A DNA stretch of 64,000 nucleotides from Humitalea rosea (GTDB lineage: Bacteria > Pseudomonadota > Alphaproteobacteria > Acetobacterales > Acetobacteraceae): NCBI RefSeq assembly GCF_003253705.1, contig NZ_QKYU01000024.1, forward strand, positions 1 through 64,000, written 5' to 3'. Below the pieces are notes generated by a model, which was not told the DNA's origin, did not search any database, and worked only from the letters and a program-made list of their open reading frames with translations. Shown piece by piece: positions 42,168 to 50,676 of this stretch. Numbering within the stretch: the first letter of the stretch is position 1; the number at the start of each line of letters is the position of its first letter. The position numbers and the translations under genes were made by a program.

Positions 42168-42386
42168 GTGGCGGTAAACCTTGCGACCGAGTACCGCGAC
42201 GTCGTGGAGGACGTAGCCCGCAAAACCGGGGTCTCAGCAGACCTGATTGTCGACCTCCTCAACCTTGAGCGCAGGCATCAGAACCTGCACGGCTGGGGCG
42301 CCCGGCCCGCCCTACGGAGGGACATCAGCGCGATTCTAGACCGGGCGCTCTCGGCCAGTCAGGCCGGGAAGGAAGCTGACCGGTGA
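42168..42386 (+). CDS. DNA modification system-associated small protein
   Basis: A 72-residue helical protein (VAVNLATEYRDVVEDVARKT, then GVSADLIVDLLNLERRHQNL and RRDISAILDRALS). The pattern VARKTGVSADLIVDLLNLE with HQNLHGWGAR resembles the small proteins that accompany DndD-like ATPases in some phosphorothioation loci. The GTG start has GGAG at about 8 bases. Its stop overlaps the second DndD-like gene (GTGA), so the two are co-translated and it is probably a subunit of that module. Confidence 0.62.
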   Translation: MAVNLATEYRDVVEDVARKTGVSADLIVDLLNLERRHQNLHGWGARPALRRDISAILDRALSASQAGKEADR

Positions 42387-44407
42387 GATTCACTAAGATC
42401 GAGCTCGAGAATATCTTCGCCTATGAGGGATTAGTGCCGTTCGATTTCCCCGAGGAGAACGGGGATCGTAACATCGTCCTCATTTGGGGGCGTAACGGGA
42501 TGGGTAAGACCAGCTTCCTGCGTGCCATCAAGCTCCTATTCGTAGGAATCCGTCCGGAGAAAAGCAGAACGGTCGGCTTTCCGCCAACAGTCTTGCCTGA
42601 GCGGCAGTTCGTGGCCGGCGACGGCGCCAGATGGTCCGGCCTCATCAACCGGCAGGCCGCGCGGCGAGCGGCGCGCGACGGCACCACGCCAACGGCCAGG
42701 GTCATGGCCTCGTGGACAACGGAAAACGGCCAATCCATCACTGTAGAGCGCCGCTGGATCCTGAAGCCTGGCAGCTTCGACGAGAATGCCGTCATATACG
42801 TTGGGGGCGAGCGTCTTACCGGAGACGTAGCAAAGGATCGTATCGGCGACCTTATGCCGTCGGAGTTTGTGGATTTTTTCTTCTTCGACGGCGAGGACAT
42901 AAAGGAGCTGGCCGAGAGTGAGGCTAGGCATCAGGCGGAGTTCGACCGGCTGCTTCGGATTACATTCATTACGGAGCTCGCTACCGAGCTAAAGGTGATC
43001 GGGTCGGAACGACGCCGGCGTGATATGGGCGAGAAGCTCCTGCACGACTACACGATCGTAGAGGCGGATCTCGTGAAGGCGAAGGGCGACAGCAAATCCG
43101 CCCAGCAATCCATCGCGGGGATCGAGGAGGCGCTCGCGCTCGACGCAGTGCAACTCCAGCGCCTCAACGTGCGCCGAGAGAACCTCAGCACTGGCGCATC
43201 AGAGGCGCAGCGCGCCGAACTGGAGGCGCGGCGCAAGCAGATCGGAGAGGACATCCAGGAAATCACAAGCCGGATCGCGAGCAAAGTTCCTCCGACAGCA
43301 CCTGTGGTCGCCAACTTGGCGCTAGTACGGGCTGCCCTGGCGGCCACGCAGCAGCGTGTGCAAAGCTTTAGTGCGGCAGAGGAGCGGTTTCTTGCCCGGA
43401 TCGCCGGTCGCATGCCAAGCTGGCTTGCTGAGGAGGCGGCTCTCGGGACGCAGGTTGCAGAGAACCTTGCCGAGCGGCTGCTCGACCGGATGAGGGGAGA
43501 ACTGCCACGCGGTGCAGGTGGCCCCTTCGCCTCGCTGGATCCTCTGAGGGCTGAGCGCCTACAGGCTATGCTTGCGCGCTGGGCCGCGGCCGGGAACGAT
43601 ATTCATCGGGCGCAGGCCAGCGAACTCGAGGCGCTTCGCCGGCTGCAGCGTGAGTTGCAGACCGCCGAGGAAGCGCTCATGCAGATTGAAGTCGGCTCCC
43701 AAGCCAACCTAGAACAGTACAAGGGCGTGGTCCGGGCGATTGCCGAAATCGAGGACCAGCAGAGTGAGCGCGCCGTTCGCAAGGGGCAGCAGCTCGAGAA
43801 GCGGAAGGATGCGGAAGCGCGGATTGCCGCGCTGCAGGCCAAGCTATCCGTCCTTTCCGAGTCGCAAGAGGCTGCCGCCCGTGAGCGGGACGAAGCCAAA
43901 TTCATCAGTAAGGTAGAGTTCGCGCTTAACGAGCTAGGCGAAGCGCTCCGCCGCTCGATCAGGGTGCGCCTCGAGGAGAGGCTCAACGCTCGTTTCCGCG
44001 AACTCGTCATGCATCCGCTGGTCGATAGGCTGACGATAGACGACGTTTACACCATGACCTACTTCGACGCACAGGGGCGTGAGGTTGGCCGGTCCAGCCT
44101 GTCGAGCGGCCTTAAGCAGCTTGCGGCCACTGCGCTCCTCTGGTCGCTCAAGGACGTTTCTGAACTCGACATGCCTGTGATCATCGACACGCCGCTGGGC
44201 CGGATCGACCGCGAGAACCAGGACAACATGCTGCATACATACTATCCGAGACTGGCCCGCCAAGTAATCATCCTGCCGACAAACTCCGAGATCGACAGGC
44301 GCCGGTTCGACCTCATCCGGGATCGGGTCGCCGAGCAGTTTAAAATTGTGAACGATAGCGGTGACAGTGCGCGCGCAGAGCGCGGTGGCACGCTGGTGCA
44401 GGCCTGA
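42383..44407 (+). CDS. Second DndD-like SMC/ABC ATPase
   Basis: A 674-residue ATPase of normal DndD build: start RFTKIELENIFAYEGLVPFD, P-loop LIWGRNGMGKTSFLRAIKL (about residues 34-52), FVDFFFFDGEDIKELAE, coiled coils about 210-530, signature SSLSSGLKQLAATALLWSL, and Walker B MPVIIDTPLGRIDREN. It is clearly not a copy of the first ATPase (39353) and lacks its N-terminal extension. It starts inside the small protein's stop codon and is followed after one base by the DndE-FtsK fusion gene, so these three genes look like one complex. It may act in restriction or modification. Confidence 0.82.
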   Translation: MRFTKIELENIFAYEGLVPFDFPEENGDRNIVLIWGRNGMGKTSFLRAIKLLFVGIRPEKSRTVGFPPTVLPERQFVAGDGARWSGLINRQAARRAARDGTTPTARVMASWTTENGQSITVERRWILKPGSFDENAVIYVGGERLTGDVAKDRIGDLMPSEFVDFFFFDGEDIKELAESEARHQAEFDRLLRITFITELATELKVIGSERRRRDMGEKLLHDYTIVEADLVKAKGDSKSAQQSIAGIEEALALDAVQLQRLNVRRENLSTGASEAQRAELEARRKQIGEDIQEITSRIASKVPPTAPVVANLALVRAALAATQQRVQSFSAAEERFLARIAGRMPSWLAEEAALGTQVAENLAERLLDRMRGELPRGAGGPFASLDPLRAERLQAMLARWAAAGNDIHRAQASELEALRRLQRELQTAEEALMQIEVGSQANLEQYKGVVRAIAEIEDQQSERAVRKGQQLEKRKDAEARIAALQAKLSVLSESQEAAARERDEAKFISKVEFALNELGEALRRSIRVRLEERLNARFRELVMHPLVDRLTIDDVYTMTYFDAQGREVGRSSLSSGLKQLAATALLWSLKDVSELDMPVIIDTPLGRIDRENQDNMLHTYYPRLARQVIILPTNSEIDRRRFDLIRDRVAEQFKIVNDSGDSARAERGGTLVQA

Positions 44408-44408
44408 C

Positions 44409-45905
44409 ATGGTCGACCGTGTTTACCTCAGCGTCGAGGAGCGGGGCTTGCTCAACAAGATCCTCGCGGACGGTCTGGGGCAAAGGGGCCAAAGGGATCC
44501 CCAATGGTCGGCCGCTCGGATCGCACTGGCGCGATCGCTCCAGATCACCGAAGCACCGGACTTGAAACGCTTTGCTGAGCAGTCCGGCGTGACAGGCGGA
44601 TCAGAAATTCACGCTAGACAGCTCACTGGGGAGGGCGCCGAGCAGGACGAAGACTACACTGACGTCTACCGTGCCTTACTCTCCGTCTATACCGGAACTG
44701 ATCTTTTCGCGGACGAGGGCGAATTCCACCGACACCTCCAGGCCCATCTGCGGCGCGGCATCCGCGATATCACCGAAGAGTGGAAGGAGGACAGTTCCTT
44801 CGCGGATTACCTGTTGCGTGAATTGTTCTTCGACCGGGGAGAGGCCGCCACTGCAGGCGAGATGGCCCCCGAACTCGCGGAGCGCGTGTCGCGGATCCTA
44901 GGACAGATCGGAGTGGGAGCACGCGTGGTTGAGACGCGCGAGGGCCCGCGCATCAGTAGGTTCGAGCTGGAGCTGGCCGAGCTCGAGGATTTGGACCGGC
45001 TCCGGAAGGGGCTAGGCAAGATCGCCTTTGCCCTTGGTTGGGGCGAGAACGCTGTGACCTCGTCGCTTGCGCCGGGCGAACGTCGCGTCTACCTCTCCAT
45101 CCCGAGGCCGGCGGCCACGTGGCGGACCGTGGACTGGTCACAGGTGCGCGACGCACTCGGTAGCCCCGCCGCTAAGGCAATGGCCCTTCCCGGCTGCATG
45201 GGAACCGATGTTCTCGGAGCGCCGTTCGTGTTCGACCTTGCCGAGGCGCCTCACCTCTTCGTCGGCGGCACGACGGGAAGTGGCAAGAGCATGTGTCTCC
45301 ACGCGCTGCTGCTGTCGATGCTGACAGGTCCCACCCCGCCCGAGCTGCTCCTGATCGATCCCAAGGCTGTCGAGTTCAATGCTTACGCCGGCAACCGGAA
45401 CGTGCGCGGTGGCAAGCCGGTGACCAGCGCCGATGACGCGATGGGTGCGCTCGATGAGCTTGTGGCCGAGATGGGCGCGCGCCAGGAAGTGATGAGCGCG
45501 CTCGACGTCCGCAATATCGCCGAGGCTAATGCGCGCGGTGCTGGACTGCGCCGGATCGTCGCCGTCATAGATGAGCTGGGCGATCTCTTCATGACCAAGC
45601 GCGAGATCGAGGTCCCGCTGATCCGCCTGGCGCAGAAGGCGCGGTCCTCCGGCATCCACCTGGTCCTCGCCACGCAGCGGCCCGAGGCCGCGACCTTCCC
45701 GGGCCTCCTGCGGTCCAACGTGCCGAGCCGGATCGCGTTGACTGTCCAGAAGGCTTCCGAGTCCAGGATTATCCTGGACGAGGGGGGAGCGGAGTCATTG
45801 CTCATGCGTGGCGACATGCTGATCCGCTTGGCAGGACGTCCAACCGAGCGTGCGCACGGATGCCGCGTCACAACCCAGGACATCCAGGAGGCGCTTGCCC
45901 GATGA
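44409..45905 (+). CDS. DndE-like - FtsK/HerA DNA translocase fusion
   Basis: A 498-residue protein. Residues 1-135 follow the DndE layout: VYLSVEERGLLNKILADGLG, WSAARIALARSLQITEA, DVYRALLSVYTG, and FHRHLQAHLRRGIRDITEEW. The ARxALxRSL and H-x-RG helices parallel the standalone DndE at 41681. After a linker with SRILGQIGVGARVVETREGP, the FtsK motor begins: P-loop VGGTTGSGKSMCLHALLLS (about 285-303), LLIDPKAVEFNAY, Walker B RRIVAVIDELGDLF, and HLVLATQRPEAATFPGLL. There is no membrane segment and no gamma domain. It would pump DNA for the DndD-like partner. The ATPase gene at 45902 overlaps its stop. Confidence 0.8.
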   Translation: MVDRVYLSVEERGLLNKILADGLGQRGQRDPQWSAARIALARSLQITEAPDLKRFAEQSGVTGGSEIHARQLTGEGAEQDEDYTDVYRALLSVYTGTDLFADEGEFHRHLQAHLRRGIRDITEEWKEDSSFADYLLRELFFDRGEAATAGEMAPELAERVSRILGQIGVGARVVETREGPRISRFELELAELEDLDRLRKGLGKIAFALGWGENAVTSSLAPGERRVYLSIPRPAATWRTVDWSQVRDALGSPAAKAMALPGCMGTDVLGAPFVFDLAEAPHLFVGGTTGSGKSMCLHALLLSMLTGPTPPELLLIDPKAVEFNAYAGNRNVRGGKPVTSADDAMGALDELVAEMGARQEVMSALDVRNIAEANARGAGLRRIVAVIDELGDLFMTKREIEVPLIRLAQKARSSGIHLVLATQRPEAATFPGLLRSNVPSRIALTVQKASESRIILDEGGAESLLMRGDMLIRLAGRPTERAHGCRVTTQDIQEALAR

Positions 45906-47035
45906 CGAGCCTCTCGATCACGCAATGGCAGCCGCTCCATCTCTGGCTAGACGAGATCGGTCCGTTCCAACAAGGCGTCGAGCACTTCGAGCTGTTCGGA
46001 CTCGACCAATCTGGGAGCCGCGCACCTGCCAACATGTACATGCTGCTGGCGCCCAACGGAAAGGGGAAGACGACAGCACTGAACTCGATCTTCGGACTGT
46101 TTGGACTAATTAACGAGACACCCATTGGCCGCTTCACCGACCCGTTAGAGACCGGCCGGGCCCAGCTCGACATCCGCGCCACGTGGTCGATCGATGGCGT
46201 GGAGCGAACCGTACTTCTCTCGCTATGGACTGGCACGGAGACACCGATCCGAAGCTGGACTAAGGATCAAATCACTGAAGATGCAGAGGCGGAAGTCTGG
46301 GCAAGGCTTGGCCTGGGGCGCAACCCAACGGGAACCTTTCCTTTAGATGGCAGCAACGATCTTGGCGCCATACTTCTCCGCGCGATCCAGTTGGGATGGA
46401 ACGAGCAGCCGACGGCACTAGGGGGTGTCTCCCAAGATCTTCCAACTGTTCTGCTCTTCCCCGCGGATCGGACGATCGTTGCCCCAACTGACGAGCGCGT
46501 GGTTCGGCGCCCACAAAATTTCGGCTACCAACCGGCCCAGAGGTTCGGTTCCGATGGAGCGGATTGGGGCAACTCGATCGACAATTTACTAATATGGCTA
46601 GAGTGGATTGATGATGGCCGAATTGAAGAGCTGATCGAATTTCTCAATTTGAACCTCTTCCGCGACGAGAAGGCAAAATCCATCCGGCGCCCGATTCGAC
46701 GCGAACTCTTGACCTTCATTGAGACGTCTACCGGGAGCCACCCGCTTTCTGGGCTGAGCCAGGGCGAGCGGGCGCTACTACAATTCTACGTCCGTACCAT
46801 TTCTCATATGACCCGAAACACAATCATCCTTATCGACGAGCTAGAGAACCACCTCCATCCGCGCTGGATGCAGCGGATGGTTGCCGCCCTAAAGACGATG
46901 GTCCGTCAGCCGGGTCGCCACGTGACGACGATCTTCACCACACACAACATGGAACTGATGGGGACATTCCGGCACGACTGGCCGGAGGATGGGCTCAGCA
47001 AGGGTGGATACATGATCGAGCACGAGATGAATTGA
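45902..47035 (+). CDS. ABC-type (AAA_21/OLD-like) ATPase of a putative ATPase-TOPRIM pair
   Basis: A 377-residue ATPase. P-loop LLAPNGKGKTTALNSIFG at about 47-64, signature LSGLSQGERALLQFYVRT near 282-299, Walker B TIILIDELENHLHPRW near 307-322, and the H-loop TTIFTTHNMELM near 348. The inserted middle (about 90-270) is without long coiled coils, as in OLD and AriA-type proteins. It probably acts with the next gene product, whose start touches its stop. The start overlaps the DndE-FtsK gene, so it is coupled to the phosphorothioation genes. Confidence 0.78.
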   Translation: MTSLSITQWQPLHLWLDEIGPFQQGVEHFELFGLDQSGSRAPANMYMLLAPNGKGKTTALNSIFGLFGLINETPIGRFTDPLETGRAQLDIRATWSIDGVERTVLLSLWTGTETPIRSWTKDQITEDAEAEVWARLGLGRNPTGTFPLDGSNDLGAILLRAIQLGWNEQPTALGGVSQDLPTVLLFPADRTIVAPTDERVVRRPQNFGYQPAQRFGSDGADWGNSIDNLLIWLEWIDDGRIEELIEFLNLNLFRDEKAKSIRRPIRRELLTFIETSTGSHPLSGLSQGERALLQFYVRTISHMTRNTIILIDELENHLHPRWMQRMVAALKTMVRQPGRHVTTIFTTHNMELMGTFRHDWPEDGLSKGGYMIEHEMN

Positions 47036-47946
47036 TGCCTAGTTTATCAGCCATTGGCGACCCAGAGAGCGTGAAGTATCGGTACAGCAAACGAACCATC
47101 TTCCTGGTCGAGGGCTCTGGTGACAAGAACGCGTTTGAAGCGATAGTCGGCGCCGGCTACGAGGCTGATATCGAATTTCAAATCGCCTCCGCCGGTGCGG
47201 GTCAAGGCGGCTGCAAGGCCGTACGCGACCGTGTTACGGAGTTGCGCCCTGGGAACAAGCGAATTTTTGGCCTGCTCGATGGCGAGGTGGCCGCGTCGGT
47301 CGGCGCCACTCAGGCGCTGCTGTACTGCACTGAGACCATTTTCACTGTTCCAGCAACAGACGGCCTTATATTCCTCGGTGTCCACGAGCTTGAGAACGTT
47401 TACTTCGAGAACGCGGACGTGCCCGCGATCATCTCTAGTCTTCGCTCAGCGGCAAGTCTCCACCGTCACCCCCCCGCTCAAGTAGCGCAGAGCCTTGACA
47501 ACAACGTCAGCCGCTTCATTCGAGCCTCAGTGTACAAATACACGTCGGCGTATTTTCACAGCCGCGGCGAGATGCGTGGGATCCTCAACACCAAGATTTT
47601 TGGGCACGCTCCATCGGCGGAGGTCAGAAAAATCGTCGTGGCGGCCGTCACTTCGGGTGGAAAGATTGATTGGAAAACGTTCGTGGCGCAGCTGATCCAG
47701 ACGGGGCGTAGTGCCCGGGGCGCGTTACGAGGGGTTGCCTCTTCACCAACAGCCAGGCGCAGCTGGCTCCTTCGGATAGCAGATGGCAAGGAACTGCTGG
47801 CGAAGTTGAGGCAGCTGCACGGAAACCTCGGCGATGAAGTGGAGGGCGCGCTCCTTCGCGATGTATGCAAGGGGGGGTATCCGAACGCATTCCGGACGGC
47901 ATTGTTTCGTGTTGCTGACGTTACACCGAGCACCTTCGCCAGCTGA
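47035..47946 (+). CDS. TOPRIM/DUF4435-like nuclease candidate
   Basis: A 303-residue protein. The start SAIGDPESVKYRYSKRTIFL leads into VEGSGDKNAFEAI (about 25-37), an E...D TOPRIM-like opening. KRIFGLLDGEVAASVG and IFLGVHELENVYFE follow in the order seen in DUF4435/AriB proteins, where the acidic residues bind metal. The C-terminal half is helical and basic. In PARIS and OLD systems such a protein is the nuclease partner of the ATPase encoded just before. The start ATG at 47035 uses the last base of the preceding stop. Confidence 0.65.
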   Translation: MPSLSAIGDPESVKYRYSKRTIFLVEGSGDKNAFEAIVGAGYEADIEFQIASAGAGQGGCKAVRDRVTELRPGNKRIFGLLDGEVAASVGATQALLYCTETIFTVPATDGLIFLGVHELENVYFENADVPAIISSLRSAASLHRHPPAQVAQSLDNNVSRFIRASVYKYTSAYFHSRGEMRGILNTKIFGHAPSAEVRKIVVAAVTSGGKIDWKTFVAQLIQTGRSARGALRGVASSPTARRSWLLRIADGKELLAKLRQLHGNLGDEVEGALLRDVCKGGYPNAFRTALFRVADVTPSTFAS

Positions 47947-48067
47947 CCTGCTTCAAACTTGATGCATCGCGCTCCACGGGAGGGCATTCTCGGGGGCGAC
48001 ACGGATGAGATGCTTGCAGGCGCTCGCGCCAGCCCACCGCTCCTCTTGACCAGAACACTCGCTGGTG

Positions 48068-50116
48068 ATGTCGAGGAGGCCCCGGGCGGCCAAGTGTCGC
48101 GATATTGAGACAGCCCATGACAACGCCAAGTTCCGCCGGACCAATTTCGCTCCTGCCGCCATGACCGCTCCGGCACGCCAGTTGGGAAAGCGTGTTGGAA
48201 ATGCGCTGTATCTGCACGCGTCGGCACTCTGCGTGGCTGAACCGCATGTACGCGAGCGCATCGAGAAGGCCGACGCAGCCTCTGATCATCCACCCTGGAA
48301 TGTTGCCAAGGTGCAGGCCACGGCCGTCTCCCTCCTGCTGTACGAGTCCTTCGACGACGCCGCGTTCCCGGCTCTGCTTGCTGCCACCCGCGTCAATCTT
48401 GAGGATGGTCAGACCTCGAAGACCGATTACCGCAGCCGCGCAAATCCACCGATCCTTCACCGCAAGGAGACCTTACTCCAGCCCGATGACCCCCGCCGCC
48501 CTCCATTCGCGGCGATAACGCGACTGGCAGAGGAGCACAATCTTTTCAGCGAACCTCATCGCATTGGGACCCGGAAAGCATGGTTGGAGCGTGTCGAGGC
48601 TGCCGGGCTTGTAGTCCGAGGCCCGAAGCTTCGCCGACTGGAAACGTCACTCGTCGATGTAGTTCGTCACCGAACGGCCATCGCTCGCCGCGACTTGTCT
48701 CAGCCCGTTCAGTTACTCGTCAATCATCGAATCCTCACGGAGATCGACACTGTGCTCGACTACGGGTGCGGCCAGGGCGACGATGTAGCTGCACTGGCTG
48801 CGAATGGCTTCCAGGCGCATGGGTGGGATCCTCACTATGCGCCGGACGGCCTGCGGCGGCCGGCTGACGTGGTCAACCTTGGCTTCGTGCTGAACGTCAT
48901 CGAGGATCGGCATGAACGCGCTGAAACCCTCACTGCCGCTTATAGATTTGCGAGGCGGGCTCTTTGCGTCGCCGTGATGCCGATCGGCAAATATAGCTTC
49001 GGCGCCCTTCGGCCCCATGGAGATGGCTACCTTACTGCACGCGAGACCTTCCAGAAGTACTTCGCTCAGCAGGAGCTGCGTGACTTCATCGCCGAAACCG
49101 TCGGCGAAGCGCCGGTTGCGTTTGCCCCAGGTATCTTTGTCGTATTCCGGGATAAGGATCTGGAGCAGGAGGTCCTGTTCAGGCGTCAGATCCGCGATAT
49201 CACGAGGCACTCCGGCTGGCATGCCCCAGACCGCCCTCGCCGGGCGGTCAATGCCCGCCCTGATCTCGCCGAGCGAATCAGCGCCGAGTTGCAAATGCTT
49301 TGGGCAGCCATCATCGACCGTGGCCGCATCCTCGATATCGAGGAGATCCCCGATGCCCTCCGCGAGCGGCTACGGGCTGCCAACGTGTCGGCAGCGCGGG
49401 CCATTGACCTATGCCTCTCCGTTTCACTCAACCGTGCGGGGCTTGCCGCGGCCGCCGCAGCCCGCAAGGAAGACCTTCTGATTCACCTTGCTCTCACCTT
49501 GTTTCCTGGCGCACCACGCTACACGACCTTGCCGCGTCCGATGCAAAGAGATCTCCGCGCCTTTTTTGGCAGCCACGCCGTGGCGATCCAAGAGGCGAAT
49601 ACGCTGCTGTTCTCTGTCGGAAAGCCGGAGGTAGTGCGTCATGCAGTGAATGCCGCCGTTGAGGGCGGGCTGGGTGGCATGCGGGACGTCGGCACGTTCC
49701 GCTTCTATGCACCCGCCCTGAACCGTCTGGGCGCTGTGCTACGGGTGCTCGTGGGCTGCGCCGGCATTCTACGTGGAGGTACAGAAGGAGCGGATTTCAT
49801 CGACATTAAGCTGGATGGCCGGCGGTTTACCTTCCTTGCCTGCAAAGATGCAACAGCTCGCTTGCCCATCTGCTCCGAACGCACCCGCGTAGACCTTACT
49901 CGGCTTAGGGTTTCGGTCGACCAACCTGATGGCATGGTCTTGTATCTCATAGGGTGCTTCTTGCCACGAGACGCACCCGGGGCAGCCGATCAAATCGCTT
50001 TTGACCGCAAGCTTGTGGCGGCTGGAATCGCTGACGAGGAGGGGCGGGGACCACGCTATGCCGAGCTGAACGAAATACTGCGGCTGCGTCGAGCGAAGGC
50101 GGGACCAATCAGCTGA
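48068..50116 (+). CDS. DNA phosphorothioation-associated methyltransferase
   Basis: A protein of about 682 residues. The N-terminal half (LGKRVGNALYLHASALCV, NPPILHRKETLL, IGTRKAWLERVEAAGL) and the SAM domain (VVRHRTAIARRDLSQPV; VLDYGCGQGDDVAALAANGF; GWDPHYAPDGLRRPADVVNL; GFVLNVIEDRHERAETL) match the family of methyltransferases associated with phosphorothioation genes. It may act on DNA or on another component. It lies 121 bases after the TOPRIM-like gene. The ATG at 48068 has no clear ribosome-binding site; ATG at 48161 is possible and still keeps the family core. Confidence 0.83.
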   Translation: MSRRPRAAKCRDIETAHDNAKFRRTNFAPAAMTAPARQLGKRVGNALYLHASALCVAEPHVRERIEKADAASDHPPWNVAKVQATAVSLLLYESFDDAAFPALLAATRVNLEDGQTSKTDYRSRANPPILHRKETLLQPDDPRRPPFAAITRLAEEHNLFSEPHRIGTRKAWLERVEAAGLVVRGPKLRRLETSLVDVVRHRTAIARRDLSQPVQLLVNHRILTEIDTVLDYGCGQGDDVAALAANGFQAHGWDPHYAPDGLRRPADVVNLGFVLNVIEDRHERAETLTAAYRFARRALCVAVMPIGKYSFGALRPHGDGYLTARETFQKYFAQQELRDFIAETVGEAPVAFAPGIFVVFRDKDLEQEVLFRRQIRDITRHSGWHAPDRPRRAVNARPDLAERISAELQMLWAAIIDRGRILDIEEIPDALRERLRAANVSAARAIDLCLSVSLNRAGLAAAAAARKEDLLIHLALTLFPGAPRYTTLPRPMQRDLRAFFGSHAVAIQEANTLLFSVGKPEVVRHAVNAAVEGGLGGMRDVGTFRFYAPALNRLGAVLRVLVGCAGILRGGTEGADFIDIKLDGRRFTFLACKDATARLPICSERTRVDLTRLRVSVDQPDGMVLYLIGCFLPRDAPGAADQIAFDRKLVAAGIADEEGRGPRYAELNEILRLRRAKAGPIS

Positions 50117-50419
50117 TGCGATCACACGTTCCTTCGTCCCGTGCCGTACCAAAGTGTTTGCACTCGAGTTACGGATTTCGGGCAAGTGGGGTTCGAACCA
50201 GGACAAGCGCCAACCTCGCTGAAACCCGCCTTTGACCTGGGTTTTTGAGTTCCGTACCAAAACGCCCAAGTCAGGAGGTCCGGAGAGAAAGGGCCTCCGG
50301 AGAGCGATTTTCCGCCTTCTCCGCGTCCGGCCAGTCAACAGGTCTGCTCCGAAAACCCCAGGAAACCTGCCACTCAGCGCGGCGGTCGGCCAAGTGGAGA
50401 GTGCGGCTCGTACATGAAC
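50117..50419. other. Gap between island and tRNA-Ser, with short repeats
   Basis: No gene is supported. CCGTACCAAA is repeated directly at 50144-50153 and 50252-50261. A TTCGAA-containing segment (GTTCGAACCA, 50191-50200) looks like a T-loop on the minus strand, perhaps a tRNA remnant. A GGACTTTGGC-type stem was not found. This may be an old insertion junction beside the tRNA gene. Confidence 0.35.
50144..50261. repeat. Direct repeat CCGTACCAAA
   Basis: Two perfect 10-base direct copies, at 50144-50153 and 50252-50261, 108 bases apart, flank the T-loop-like sequence at 50191. They could be target duplications of a lost element or parts of an att site. No copy was noticed near 36.7-37.1 kb. 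Confidence 0.3.
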
Positions 50420-50509
50420 TGGCGGACGGGGTGGGATTCGAACCCACGATACGCTTTCGCGTATACACACTTTCCAGGCGTGCGCCTTCGACCGCTCGGC
50501 CACCCGTCC
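50420..50509 (-). tRNA. tRNA-Ser (anticodon GGA)
   Basis: Read on the minus strand, the acceptor stem GGACGGG pairs with CCCGTCC, followed by discriminator G and encoded CCA (50420-50422). The D-loop region is TGGCCGAGCGGTC. The anticodon loop CTGGAAA gives GGA. A long variable arm with TATACGCGAAAGCGTAT is typical of class II serine tRNA. The T-arm GTGGGTTCGAATCCCAC is perfect. The length of 90 bases fits. Its 3' end faces the island. Confidence 0.96.
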
Positions 50510-50676
50510 AATGCGCCCCTATTAGGCAAGGCATCGCGACCCCGCAACCCGCGCTGTCACCAGTTCGCAACCCACCCGGCTCGCGCCATGCTCCATCCTA
50601 AGCAAAACTGGGGAGCATCACGCAGGGCAATCGCCTGACCCCCTCATGCTTTGAGCGGCGCGGGCTGGTGTGATTC

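Noticed and set aside
49769-50503. Minus-strand reading frame across the methyltransferase end and tRNA-Ser
   Set aside because: It runs through the tRNA gene and opposes a family-supported gene.
50420-50509. tRNA-Ser as the attachment site of the serine recombinase prophage
   Set aside because: No second copy of the tRNA 3' end was noticed in the window, and large serine recombinases do not usually use tRNA genes.
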